This document shows, one piece after another, positions 1 to 8,508 of a stretch of DNA of 29,174 nucleotides. Origin of the DNA: DATHXC01 sp041662005 (lineage in GTDB: Bacteria; Pseudomonadota; Gammaproteobacteria; Burkholderiales; Methylophilaceae). The notes under the pieces are model-generated. The model made no database searches. It was not told where the DNA came from and saw only the letters and a list, made by a program, of their open reading frames with translations. The stretch lies in contig JBAZTJ010000021.1 in the NCBI GenBank assembly GCA_041662005.1, positions 1 through 29,174 on the forward strand. The letters run 5' to 3'. The position numbers and the translations under genes are program-made. The stretch's first letter is position 1, and each line of letters begins with the position of its first letter.

Positions 1-1
1 G

Positions 2-691
2 CAGGAGTTCCTGGATCTGACCATGCGCATGGTGGGCTGGATCATGCATCTGGCCCCTTTGGGGATTATGGCTTTACTGATCAAGCTTACAGCTACGCAG
101 GATGTAGCTTTGCTGGAGAGCCTGGGAAAGTTTGTCGCGGTAGTGGTAGGGACTACGCTGCTGCATGGGGTGGTTATACTGCCGCTGGTTTTATACCTGG
201 TCACCGGCAGGACGCCGCTATGGTTCTGGCGAGGTGCGAATGAAGCGCTAGCAACGGCGTTTGCTACCAGCTCCAGCTCTGCAACACTGCCGGTTACGCT
301 GCGTTGCGTAGAGAAAAACTTGCAGGTAAGGCCGGAGATTGCAGGCTTTGTCATCCCGCTGGGGGCGACTATCAACATGGATGGCACCGCGCTTTACGAG
401 GCCGCCGCCGCGCTGTTTATTGCCAATCTGGCTGGTGTTGAACTTAATATGGTGCAACAGCTGGTGGTATTTTTCACGGCCATGATCGCGGCCATGGGCG
501 CACCCGGCATCCCCAGTGCCGGCATGGTCACCATGGTCATGGTGCTGCAGTCTGTGGGCCTGCCAGCCGAAGCCATTGCCATCTTGCTACCCATAGACCG
601 TTTGCTGGATACCCTGCGTACCACCGTGAATGTGGAGGGGGACATGGTAGGCAGCCAGGTCGTGCAGAAATTTGTTGGCATTAATCGTTAG
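2..691 (+). CDS. Dicarboxylate/amino acid:cation symporter (DAACS family), 3' part only
   Basis: C-terminal part (about 229 residues) of a sodium- or proton-coupled inner-membrane symporter for acidic amino acids or C4-dicarboxylates; the 5' end lies before the window and the frame is open from base 2. The family hallmarks are visible: the serine-rich SSSSATLP re-entrant loop (HP1), the TM7 signature with NMDGT, the PGIPSAG loop (HP2), and a TM8 segment with D-R-x-x-D-x-x-R-T-x-x-N-V-x-G-D. The TM8 Arg-Thr and Asn/Asp are the residues that bind the side-chain carboxylate and cation in glutamate/aspartate transporters, so an acidic substrate is inferred. The ALYEA variant after NMDGT resembles the GltP/EAAT-like branch rather than DctA. 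No partner gene is seen downstream; the next gene starts within about 45 bp. Confidence 0.9.
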   Translation, partial: QEFLDLTMRMVGWIMHLAPLGIMALLIKLTATQDVALLESLGKFVAVVVGTTLLHGVVILPLVLYLVTGRTPLWFWRGANEALATAFATSSSSATLPVTLRCVEKNLQVRPEIAGFVIPLGATINMDGTALYEAAAALFIANLAGVELNMVQQLVVFFTAMIAAMGAPGIPSAGMVTMVMVLQSVGLPAEAIAILLPIDRLLDTLRTTVNVEGDMVGSQVVQKFVGINR

Positions 692-736
692 GGTTAAGTG
701 TGTTGAATGCTTTGACTTTTCGCTCTGCTGTGCCGG

Positions 737-1234
737 ATGCAGGCCCTGCAAATTGCGGCCATGATCAATGCCTCCTACCGGGGTGAAACCAGCCGACAGG
801 GCTGGACCACGGAAGCAGACCTGCTGGATGGCCTAAGAACCAGCGAGAGCGAAGTCAGGCAGCTGATTCAGTCGCCATACGCCATGGTTATGCTGTGCTT
901 AAAAGATGCCGGGCAAGGTAGCGAGCTGATGGGCTCGATACTGATGGAAAGGCAGGATGACAGCGTGCATGTCGGCATGTTTGTGGTGCAGCCGGGATTG
1001 CAGAAGCAAGGCATCGGCAAGCAGTTGCTGGCTGCTGCAGAAGACGCGGCAAAGCAGCGTTGGGCTGCGAGCAAGTTCAGCATGATGGTGATCACGCTGC
1101 GCCACGAGCTGATCGCGTTTTACCAGCGGCGTGGATACCGGCGCACCGGCATATTCAAAGAGTTTCCCGTGAATCCCGAAGTGTGGCGCCCTAAAGTTGA
1201 AGGTTTGCTTTTGGAAAAGCTGGAAAAACCCTAA
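737..1234 (+). CDS. GNAT-family N-acetyltransferase, probable 5' frameshift
   Basis: 165 residues from the first ATG. The acetyl-CoA-binding region is clear: V-x-P-x-x-Q-x-x-G-I-G-K-Q-L-L (residues about 85-100), followed by the usual H-E-L-I-A-F-Y-x-R-x-G-Y-x-R-T-G block near the C-terminus. Substrate is unknown. The ATG start lacks the first beta strand that GNAT proteins normally have, and no ribosome-binding site precedes it. That strand is encoded just upstream in another frame: from TTG 703 the codons read L-N-A-L-T-F-R-S-A-V-P-D-A, which joins the downstream A-L-Q-I-A-A-M-I if one extra base near 739-742 is removed. An AGGG lies about 9 bases before TTG 703. So either the real gene is broken by a 1-base insertion, or the sequence has an error here. 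The 3' end overlaps the convergent RND gene by three bases (stop to stop). Confidence 0.75.
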   Translation: MQALQIAAMINASYRGETSRQGWTTEADLLDGLRTSESEVRQLIQSPYAMVMLCLKDAGQGSELMGSILMERQDDSVHVGMFVVQPGLQKQGIGKQLLAAAEDAAKQRWAASKFSMMVITLRHELIAFYQRRGYRRTGIFKEFPVNPEVWRPKVEGLLLEKLEKP

Positions 1235-4200
1235 GTTATTTTAGCCTTGCGCCTATTTGCTAAATGCAGCAAACCATTCATCGTCAGCGAATATACCGCC
1301 GGCACAACCACTAGGGTTAACAGGGTAGATGAAATCATGCCGCCTATCACCGCGATAGAAAGCGGGCCGTTGGTTTCTGACCCCGCACCAAAGCCCAAGG
1401 CAGCAGGCAGCAAAGCCAGGATGATAGTCAATGATGTCATCAGCACCGGCCTTAACCGAATCGGGCACGCCTCTCGCAGCGCTTCATTAATGGGTTTACC
1501 TTGCTCGCGTAACTGGTTGGTAAGATCGACCAGCAGAATCGAATTCTTGGCGACCAGGCCTATCAGCAACACCAGGCCAATCATCGAGAAAATATTCAGC
1601 GAATTTCCCGTCAGCCATAGCGCCATCACGCCGCCAATAATGGCGAGTGGCTGCGCCAGCATGATAATCAACGGCTGCAGGAAGGAGTTGAACTGGCTGG
1701 CCAGCACCATATACAGCAGGATAAGCGCAAGCCCAAACACGAAGGCCATGTTCTTGACGGTCTTGGCGAGCTCTTCCGCCTGCCCGGTCAGGCGTACATT
1801 GTAGCCGGGCGGCAATAGCTCTGCGGCGTTAGCTTTGACGATATCAACAGCTTCACCCAGCGGCATGATGGGGTTGGCGTAGATGTTGGCGGCATATTGC
1901 AGATCAAAGCGTCCGATAACTGCAGCCCCTAGTTCCTGCTTGAAACTGGCGACTGAATCCAGCCGGACCAGATCGCCGCTGGTGCTGCGCAGGTAAATCT
2001 TGGTGAGGTCGTTGGGCTGGATAAAGCTACCCTCCTTGGCCTTCAGGCGAATATCGTAACGCTGGCCGTCACCGGGCTCATCGTTGAATTTGGCGATATC
2101 AATGCCGCCGGTGTAAAGACTGAGGGCGGTGGCGATATCGGTGGCAGAAATACCGAGGCTGGCAGCACGCACCCTATCCACTTTCATCACCAGCTGCGGC
2201 AGGTCAAGCTGCATGTCCAGGTCGACTTTGCCCATGCCGGGCGTGTTGCCCAGTTTTTGCTGCAAGGCCTTGCCCAGCAAACCAACCTGCTGCAGGTTGG
2301 GGCCGGTCAGGTTGAACTGCAGCTTCTCCGGGCGCTGCCCGCCGACAATAGCCACTGCGGCGGGGAATGCACGTACTCCGGGAATATCGTCAAACTCATC
2401 ACGCAATTTCTTGACCAGGACTTTCTGGCTGAGTTTACGTTCATTACGATCTTTGAGGCGTATGCTGATGTTGCCCTGATTGACCTGGCCTTGTGAGCCC
2501 AGGCCGATGGTACCGAAGTAGCTGGCGATTTCCGAGGGATGTCCTGCCAGTACTTTTTCCAGTAACTCGAGGCGACTGTTGGTGTATTCCAGGCTGGAGC
2601 CCAGGGGTGTTTTGAAGTTCACCACAAAGCGTCCTTCATCTGCCTCAGGTACAAACTCTTTTTGTACCTTGCTGAAGAAGAAACCGCTGGAGGTAACTAC
2701 CAGCAGGGTGGCAATCACTACTTTCCAGCGGTGTAACAAAGCCCAGCCCAGTAGCTTGATATAGATGCGATCCATGCGGTTAAACATGCCGTCCAGCCAG
2801 TAGTATAACTTGCCGTGCTGATGTTCAATTTTAAGGTAGCGTGAGCATAGCATAGGCGTCAGCGTGAGCGACACCATGAGGGATACCAGCACACCGAAAG
2901 TGACCACCACCGCGAAGGACTTGAAGAACTTGCCCATGATTCCTTCCATGAAGATGACAGGGGCAAAAATACAGACCAGTGCCAGCGTGGCCGCAGTGAC
3001 GGCAAATGCTACTTCGCTGCTACCGGTGCTGGCGGCCTGCCTGGAGGCCTCGCCGTCATTGAAGGATGGGTTGTCGGCGGCGCCTTCTTCCAGTCGTTCT
3101 CGGTGGCGGTAGATATTCTCCAGCACCACAATGGCATCATCTACCACCACCCCGATCAGCAGCAGTAAAGCCAGCAATGTCATGGTGTTGAAGGTAAAGC
3201 CTGAGAAGTACATGACGGCAACCGCACCCAATAATGATACCGGTATGGCTGTGGCGATAATCAGGGTGGAACGTATAGAGCGTAAAAACAACCAGACGAT
3301 GAGCGCGGCCAACAAAGTACCTTCGACCAGGTGTTCCTTGAGCGAGCTGACCATTTCCTTGATGAAGAGCGCATCGTTGGTGGAGACATCAATGCGCATG
3401 CCGGGTGGCAGGGTGGGACGAATTTCAGCATCCAGTCGGCGTTCGACTTCATCAATAATGGCAACAGTGTTGGCGTTGGCAACCTTGATGATACCCAGGC
3501 CCACAGTGGGCTCGCCATTGTAGTGCGCCAGCTGACGGTAATCGGTGAGGCCATCTTCCAGTTCCGCCACGTCTTTGAGCCTGACCGGTGCACCATCACG
3601 ATAGGACACTACCAGCTCGGCCAGATCGCGCAGGTTGTGAAATTCCAGATCCAACTTCATCAGCTTTTCGGCTTTTTCCCCGACCAGAAAGCCCCCCGGT
3701 AGCTGGATATGTTCTTTCTGGAATGCCGTAATCAGGTCATTAGCCACCAGGTGGTAGGCGGTCATGCGCTCCGGCAGCAAGTTCACGCGTATAGTGCGAT
3801 CGCGTCGCCCACCAAGGCGTACTTCCCCCACGCCATTGATGGTTTCCAGCTTTTTTTTCAATACGTTAAAGCCATACAGATTGAGTTGTTGCACGGTACG
3901 GTCGCCACGCAGTGCCAGCCACATGATGGGTTGTGCATTGGTTTGTACTTTCTGCACTACAGGTGGGTCAGCATCGTCAGGCAGCCGGCGTAATACCTGA
4001 TTTACTTTGGATTGCACCTCGTTATAGGCAACATCAATGTCTTTTTCCAGGCTGTAAGTCATGGTGATGACGGATACGCCGGGCGAGGAACTGGATTGGA
4101 TATGCTCAATGCCTGGTGTCGTATTGACCGAGGTTTCGATAATGCTGGTGATGCTGGCATCGACAATGTCAGGGTTAGCGCCTTTCAGCGTGGTGCTGAT

Positions 4201-4338
4201 CGAGATGATAGGGAATTCGATATAGGGAAAGCGATCAAGGCCAATGCGCTGATAGCTGATGATGCCGAACAGCACCAGCACACCGGACACCATCCACGCT
4301 AGGACATGGCGGCGTATCGATAACTCGGGCAAGGTCAT
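1231..4338 (-). CDS. Efflux RND transporter permease subunit (AcrB/HAE1-like)
   Basis: 1035 residues, full length for a proton-driven RND pump of the inner membrane that exports drugs, solvents or metabolites through a tripartite complex. The N-terminal TM1 (about 12-30), two large periplasmic loops (about 35-335 and 555-860) and two six-helix groups follow the AcrB plan. The proton-relay aspartates are present in TM4 (D400-D401 in GVVVDDAIVVLEN) and the TM10 lysine is K931 (GLVAKNSILLVDLTN). The start codon overlaps the stop of the upstream adaptor gene as ATGA, so the two are translationally coupled. No outer-membrane channel gene lies next to it, so it probably uses a TolC-type protein encoded elsewhere. 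The stop overlaps that of the convergent GNAT gene. Substrate cannot be read from sequence. Confidence 0.95.
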   Translation of the reverse strand: MTLPELSIRRHVLAWMVSGVLVLFGIISYQRIGLDRFPYIEFPIISISTTLKGANPDIVDASITSIIETSVNTTPGIEHIQSSSSPGVSVITMTYSLEKDIDVAYNEVQSKVNQVLRRLPDDADPPVVQKVQTNAQPIMWLALRGDRTVQQLNLYGFNVLKKKLETINGVGEVRLGGRRDRTIRVNLLPERMTAYHLVANDLITAFQKEHIQLPGGFLVGEKAEKLMKLDLEFHNLRDLAELVVSYRDGAPVRLKDVAELEDGLTDYRQLAHYNGEPTVGLGIIKVANANTVAIIDEVERRLDAEIRPTLPPGMRIDVSTNDALFIKEMVSSLKEHLVEGTLLAALIVWLFLRSIRSTLIIATAIPVSLLGAVAVMYFSGFTFNTMTLLALLLLIGVVVDDAIVVLENIYRHRERLEEGAADNPSFNDGEASRQAASTGSSEVAFAVTAATLALVCIFAPVIFMEGIMGKFFKSFAVVVTFGVLVSLMVSLTLTPMLCSRYLKIEHQHGKLYYWLDGMFNRMDRIYIKLLGWALLHRWKVVIATLLVVTSSGFFFSKVQKEFVPEADEGRFVVNFKTPLGSSLEYTNSRLELLEKVLAGHPSEIASYFGTIGLGSQGQVNQGNISIRLKDRNERKLSQKVLVKKLRDEFDDIPGVRAFPAAVAIVGGQRPEKLQFNLTGPNLQQVGLLGKALQQKLGNTPGMGKVDLDMQLDLPQLVMKVDRVRAASLGISATDIATALSLYTGGIDIAKFNDEPGDGQRYDIRLKAKEGSFIQPNDLTKIYLRSTSGDLVRLDSVASFKQELGAAVIGRFDLQYAANIYANPIMPLGEAVDIVKANAAELLPPGYNVRLTGQAEELAKTVKNMAFVFGLALILLYMVLASQFNSFLQPLIIMLAQPLAIIGGVMALWLTGNSLNIFSMIGLVLLIGLVAKNSILLVDLTNQLREQGKPINEALREACPIRLRPVLMTSLTIILALLPAALGFGAGSETNGPLSIAVIGGMISSTLLTLVVVPAVYSLTMNGLLHLANRRKAKIT

Positions 4339-5435
4339 GGCTTGGCCTGCTGTGCTGGTTGTTGCAGATTAACCTTGGCCTTGTCGGTGAGAAAAGCCGC
4401 GCCATCCACTGCCACGATCTCACCGGCTGACAAGCCTTCGGTGATTTCTACCTTGCCGGCCTGCCGTAGGCCGGTCTTGACGATACGTTGTTGCGCGAGA
4501 TTATCCTTGATGACGTACACCACCTCACCGGCTGGGCGCAGCACCAGGCTTTGCTCTGGGACTACCACAGCATTTTCATGCTCGCCCATGATGACACTGC
4601 CATTGACGCTGGCCCCGGCTTGCCAGCCCGGCTCATCAACCACATCGGCAATCACGTCTACTGCCCGGTTATTGCTACCTATTAACGGCTTAAGCTCGCG
4701 TATGGTCGAGATGACTTCAGTGGGGGAGGTTGGTGTGTTGAGCCTTACTTTCAAGCCCGGTTGCAGTGTCGCGGCAATGCTCTCGGGGTAAGGCAAATGC
4801 GCGCGCAGGCGTTTGCTGCTGATAATCTGCAGTAAAGGGTCGCCGACTTTGACGTAGTCGCCGACGGAAACAATCTGTTTTTCTACCACGCCGTCAATAG
4901 GCGCGATTACATGCGTTTTGCTGCCGGTATGCGAAACGCTATCGAGCCGAGAGCGCGCACCGGCCAGTTGTTCCTTCAATGCGGCTTGCTGGGTGGTGAG
5001 GTCGTCCAGCGCGTTTTTTGAGATGAAGTTTTTTTGTACCAAGGCCTGGTTGCGCTCTACCAGACGCCCCTGGTTGCTCAGCAAGGCCTGCAGCCTTGCT
5101 ACTTCAGCCTGCGCTTCTGCGCGCTGTAGCCTATAGTCGGTGGCATCCAGCAACACGATCAGTTCGCCTTTCCTGACCTTCTGGCCAGGGTTGGCCAGCA
5201 CTTTGGTGACGCGTGCCGCTACTTCGGCGGCTACTGTCGGGTCCATCAGGCCTTCAATGGTACCCACTGCTTCTTCACGAATTTCCAGATTGGTCGTTTG
5301 CGCGGTGACAGTGCTAACGAGTGTGGGCGCCGGTGTTTTTTTGGCGTCATCATCTTTTTTGCTGCAGGCTGCTAAAGTCAGGCCCAGGCAAATCCCTAGT
5401 GTGAGCAATTTATTCAGTGGTATATGATTGAACAT
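4335..5435 (-). CDS. RND efflux periplasmic adaptor subunit (membrane fusion lipoprotein)
   Basis: 366 residues. It bridges the RND pump and an outer-membrane channel. The N-terminus is a lipoprotein signal with lipobox LAAC and lipidated Cys24, followed by an acidic/lysine-rich linker. Then come the first half of the lipoyl/barrel-sandwich domain (E-V-A-A-R-V-T-K-V-L-A-N-P-G-Q-x-V-x-K-G, about 70-90), an alpha-helical hairpin rich in Q, L and A (about 105-165), the second lipoyl half (V-I-A-P-I-D-G-V-V-E-K, about 174-185) and a beta-barrel/MP domain. It is first in a two-gene operon with the pump (4-base overlap). On the minus strand a TATACT (5482-5477) about 40 bases upstream could be its -10 element, but no good -35 is seen. 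No regulator gene adjoins it. Confidence 0.93.
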   Translation of the reverse strand: MFNHIPLNKLLTLGICLGLTLAACSKKDDDAKKTPAPTLVSTVTAQTTNLEIREEAVGTIEGLMDPTVAAEVAARVTKVLANPGQKVRKGELIVLLDATDYRLQRAEAQAEVARLQALLSNQGRLVERNQALVQKNFISKNALDDLTTQQAALKEQLAGARSRLDSVSHTGSKTHVIAPIDGVVEKQIVSVGDYVKVGDPLLQIISSKRLRAHLPYPESIAATLQPGLKVRLNTPTSPTEVISTIRELKPLIGSNNRAVDVIADVVDEPGWQAGASVNGSVIMGEHENAVVVPEQSLVLRPAGEVVYVIKDNLAQQRIVKTGLRQAGKVEITEGLSAGEIVAVDGAAFLTDKAKVNLQQPAQQAKP

Positions 5436-5493
5436 GGTGCAAAGTGCTTTCTCATTATTTTTTATGCAGGCGTCAGAGTATAGCTTTAGTCAC

Positions 5494-6039
5494 TTAAGCA
5501 GCGGATGAATTCACTAGTGACCAGTCGAAATAGGGCCCAGGGTCGGTTTTTCTGCCTGGAGCGATATCTGAGTGGCCCACCACATCCTGTATGTTGTACT
5601 GTTGCTGTAGTGCATTCAGTAAATGATTGAGTGTGACATACTGGATTGCTTCAAAAGGCTCAAAATCACTCCCTTCAAGCTCAATTCCGACAGAGAAATC
5701 GTTGCAGCGTTCACGCCCTTGCCAGCTAGATATGCCGGCATGCCATGCGCGCTGGCTGCATGGTACAAATTGCAGCAGGCTGCCATCGCGCCGGATAAAG
5801 AAGTGAGATGAAACCCTGAGCTGGTAGATCTCCTCATAGTAAGGGTGTGCATCAGGATCCAGCCGGTTGGTGAATAGCTCGATCACGCCATTGCCTCCAT
5901 ATTGTTGCGGGGGCAGGCTGATGTTATGGATCACTATCATGGAAATTTCGCTGCCCGTCGGACGTGCGTCCTGATTGGGAGACTCGACATAGTGCGCACC
6001 AGAGACAATGCCCTGGGAGTTAATTTTGAGAGGATTCAT
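5494..6039 (-). CDS. ampD: 1,6-anhydro-N-acetylmuramyl-L-alanine amidase AmpD
   Basis: 181 residues, the usual AmpD length. This cytoplasmic zinc amidase cleaves the bond between anhydro-MurNAc and L-Ala in recycled muropeptides, so it sets the level of the AmpR-activating ligand in species that have AmpR. The zinc ligands are H38 (V-I-H-N-I-S-L-P), H156 (G-H-S-D-I-A-P) and D166 (K-T-D-P-G), with the catalytic-site K164 just before. G-I-S-S-W-x-G and N-D-F-S-V-G-I-E-L-E-G are also family hallmarks. No signal peptide is present, which separates it from periplasmic AmiD. It is transcribed divergently from the CaCA exchanger with 59 bp between the starts. No ampE, ampR or ampG is seen here. Confidence 0.95.
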   Translation of the reverse strand: MNPLKINSQGIVSGAHYVESPNQDARPTGSEISMIVIHNISLPPQQYGGNGVIELFTNRLDPDAHPYYEEIYQLRVSSHFFIRRDGSLLQFVPCSQRAWHAGISSWQGRERCNDFSVGIELEGSDFEPFEAIQYVTLNHLLNALQQQYNIQDVVGHSDIAPGRKTDPGPYFDWSLVNSSAA

Positions 6040-6098
6040 GTTTCATTCAGTGTTTTCCGATAAAATTCGCCTTAACTACATTCATTGGTAAGCCCACC

Positions 6099-7100
6099 AT
6101 GGTATTTTTCCAGCTATTCCTGATGCTCATCGTGATTCTAATCGCGGCCGAAGTCTTTACCAATGCCCTTGAACATTTAGGCGAAAAATTAAAGATTTCA
6201 GAGGGGGTGACAGGTTCGCTGTTTGCTGCAGTTGGCACTGCACTGCCGGAAACCTCAGTGCCTTTGCTGGCATTGCTGGCAGGGACGCAAAACGCACAAA
6301 CTAATGAAGAAATCGGTGTAGGGGCGATCCTTGGTGCGCCGTTAATGCTGGCTACGCTGTCTATTTCTTTGATGGCATTGTCGGTACTCAGTAAGCGCGG
6401 TAAACATGGCGCACTTCGGCCCGAGCGTACAGGGCTCACGCGCGATCTGGATTTTTTCCTGATCGCTTTCGGTTTTGCAACGGTTGCCCTGTTTATACCG
6501 CATACGCTGACAGCGGTTCGCTATGGCCTGGGTTTTTGCATGGTCATGATTTATTTCATCTATATCATGTTGACGATACGGGCCTCAAAGGGCCTGGTCA
6601 GTGATGGGCACGCTACAGAAGCAGATAATCCCATGTTCCTCTGCCGCCTTGGTTTCCCCAATAAAATGCCAGTCATCTCTTTGCAGTTGGTGTTGGGCTT
6701 GATATTGCTAGTGGCTGGAGCCAAAGGCTTTATCAATGGTGTGGAAGAAGCTGCGGACATGATAGGTATTTCGGCGCTGTTGTTATCGTTACTGATCATT
6801 CCGATTGCCACTGAGCTGCCGGAAAAAGTAAACAGCATTCTGTGGATACGCAAAGGCAAGGATACGCTGGCATTTGGCAACATCACCGGCGCCATGGTGT
6901 TTCAAGGCACGCTATTACCTGCCATCGGGATTATGCTCACGCCTTGGCAGCCACGGATAGAGGTGCTATCCGGGGTGGTGATTACTTTGCTGGCAGCGGC
7001 ATGGTTGAGGTTGGTGGTGGCGCGTGGCGGCATCAAGGTGTGGCATTTGTGGATCAATGGCGCCCTATACGTTACCTATCTGGCGATCGTATTACTGTAA
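6099..7100 (+). CDS. Sodium/calcium exchanger family (CaCA) membrane protein
   Basis: 333 residues, about ten predicted membrane helices, with the two inverted alpha-repeats of the Ca2+:cation antiporter superfamily. Alpha-1 contains G-T-A-L-P-E-T-S (46-53) followed by G-V-G-A-I-L-G-A-P (73-81). Alpha-2 contains I-P-I-A-T-E-L-P-E-K-V-N-S (234-246) followed by G-N-I-T-G-A-M-V-F-Q-G-T (260-271). The glutamates in the two LPE motifs are the expected cation ligands. The second-half motifs are degenerate (Ser/Asn positions that bind Na+ or Ca2+ in NCX_Mj are replaced by Ala/Thr/Gln), so the exchanged ions are uncertain. A soluble loop around 162-185 separates the halves. It ends 10 bp before the convergent pilR stop. 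Confidence 0.88.
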   Translation: MVFFQLFLMLIVILIAAEVFTNALEHLGEKLKISEGVTGSLFAAVGTALPETSVPLLALLAGTQNAQTNEEIGVGAILGAPLMLATLSISLMALSVLSKRGKHGALRPERTGLTRDLDFFLIAFGFATVALFIPHTLTAVRYGLGFCMVMIYFIYIMLTIRASKGLVSDGHATEADNPMFLCRLGFPNKMPVISLQLVLGLILLVAGAKGFINGVEEAADMIGISALLLSLLIIPIATELPEKVNSILWIRKGKDTLAFGNITGAMVFQGTLLPAIGIMLTPWQPRIEVLSGVVITLLAAAWLRLVVARGGIKVWHLWINGALYVTYLAIVLL

Positions 7101-7101
7101 G

Positions 7102-7140
7102 GTTGCTGGACTAATTCTGTTCCGGCAACTGTTCTTTTTC
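7102..7140 (+). terminator. Candidate rho-independent terminator of the CaCA gene
   Basis: A 9-bp stem (7102-7110 with 7121-7129, one G-T wobble) with a 10-nt loop is followed by a T-rich run (7130-7140). It starts directly after the exchanger stop and lies over the 3' end of convergent pilR. The T-run is interrupted, so strength is doubtful. Confidence 0.4.
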
Positions 7141-8508
7141 GTCATCGTCCTTGCTTAGTCCCAACTTGGACAGTCGATAGCGCAGAGTCCGAAAGCTGAC
7201 GCCCAGCAGTTTAGCCGCCGCGGTTTTGTTCTGCCTGGTTTTTTCCAGAGCAACGAGAATGGCCTGTTTTTCAATGTTTTCGAGAAATTCCGGCAAGGCC
7301 ACATTGTCATCCAGAGCAAGCGCAGCATTATTTGCAGCTGTCGGCAGTGCTTCTGCGGGTAATGACAAATCCTGAATGCAGATGCTATTGCCATCGCACA
7401 TGCTAAGTGCGCGCTCAATAATGCTTTCCAGCTCCCTTACGTTTCCCTTAAAACGATGTTGCAGCAGAAGGCTGGCAGCCTCAGCATCGATTTTTGGCGC
7501 TGGAGTACGCAAATGGTCGGACTGTTTTTTTACCAAGTACTCGGTAATGACAGGAATATCCTCGGGAATATCACGCAGGGCCGGCATTTTTAATGCAATG
7601 ACATTGAGCCGGTAGTATAGGTCCTGGCGAAATGCGCCTTTTTCCATCATTGCGCCCAAGTCACGGTGCGTTGCACTGATGATGCGCACATCAATAGCTT
7701 CATCCTCGCTTGCGCCCAGTACGCGCACTTTCTTTTCCTGGATGATGCGCAGCAGCTTGACCTGCATGGCTAATGACAGGTCAGATACATCATTCAGGAA
7801 CAATATGCCGCTGTTGGCTGCTTGAAATAAGCCTTGCTTGTCCTGAGTAGTACCGGGAAAAGCGCCTTTTTTGTGGCCAAAGAATTCACTTTCTACCAAA
7901 TGCTCGGGAATAGTGCTGCAATTTGCGGTTACAAAAGGGCCATCCCGCCGTGCGCTATTCTGGTGTATCAATCTTGCCGCCAGTTCTTTACCAGTTCCGG
8001 CTTCGCCATTGATGTACACTGGTGCCTGGTTGCGTGCACATTTTTCTATACTGGTGCGTACCTGTGAGATGGCCGGCGATTCTCCTACCAGGTTTAAGGC
8101 GCTGTCTGTGCCACTGGCTGATTGCGGCTGGGACAACTTAAGCGCCGATTGCACCAACGGACGCAGTTGCTGCAGTGAAATTGGTTTTGTCAGGTAGTCA
8201 AACGCGCCAGCCTTGAGGGCTGAGACTGCATTCTCGGCGCTGCCAAACGCAGTGATGACCGCTACAGGTAAGCCTATGTGGTGTTGGCCGATATGGCGAA
8301 CCAAGTCTAGACCATTGCCATCCGGCAGGCGCATATCGGTCAGGCAGAGGTCATATTGGCGTTGCCTGAGCATGAACTTTGCGTCATCCAGATTCTCAGC
8401 GCTGTCAGCTTTGATGCCCATGCGTTCTAAGGTGATGACCAGTAATTCACTCAGGTCGGTTTCATCATCTACGATCAGGCAGCTAGGCCTCTTAATGGTA
8501 TCAGGCAT
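7111..8508 (-). CDS. pilR: NtrC-family response regulator PilR, non-canonical AAA+ motifs
   Basis: 465 residues from ATG 8508, chosen because it starts just before the receiver domain (R-P-S-C-L-I-V-D-D-E) and overlaps the pilS stop by 8 bases; an upstream ATG at 8595 would add 29 unrelated residues. Domains: receiver (about 7-120; phospho-acceptor D58, acidic D14-D15, K108), AAA+ (about 140-375; Walker A G-E-A-G-T-G-K-E at 168-175, S-A-T-H-R-D sensor, G-N-V-R-E-L sensor II) and a Fis-type helix-turn-helix at the C-terminus. It should activate sigma-54 promoters such as pilA in response to PilS. Odd: the sigma-54-contact loop GAFTGA reads GAFPGT (215-220), and Walker B, normally L-F-L-D-E, reads L-F-L-N-D (236-240). 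Both were checked at nucleotide level. Sigma-54-dependent activation may therefore be altered or lost. Confidence 0.88.
   Translation of the reverse strand: MPDTIKRPSCLIVDDETDLSELLVITLERMGIKADSAENLDDAKFMLRQRQYDLCLTDMRLPDGNGLDLVRHIGQHHIGLPVAVITAFGSAENAVSALKAGAFDYLTKPISLQQLRPLVQSALKLSQPQSASGTDSALNLVGESPAISQVRTSIEKCARNQAPVYINGEAGTGKELAARLIHQNSARRDGPFVTANCSTIPEHLVESEFFGHKKGAFPGTTQDKQGLFQAANSGILFLNDVSDLSLAMQVKLLRIIQEKKVRVLGASEDEAIDVRIISATHRDLGAMMEKGAFRQDLYYRLNVIALKMPALRDIPEDIPVITEYLVKKQSDHLRTPAPKIDAEAASLLLQHRFKGNVRELESIIERALSMCDGNSICIQDLSLPAEALPTAANNAALALDDNVALPEFLENIEKQAILVALEKTRQNKTAAAKLLGVSFRTLRYRLSKLGLSKDDDEKEQLPEQN

Noticed and set aside
1247..1804. 185-residue plus-strand ORF opposite the RND pump
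   Set aside because: Antisense shadow of a conserved pump gene; no family resemblance.
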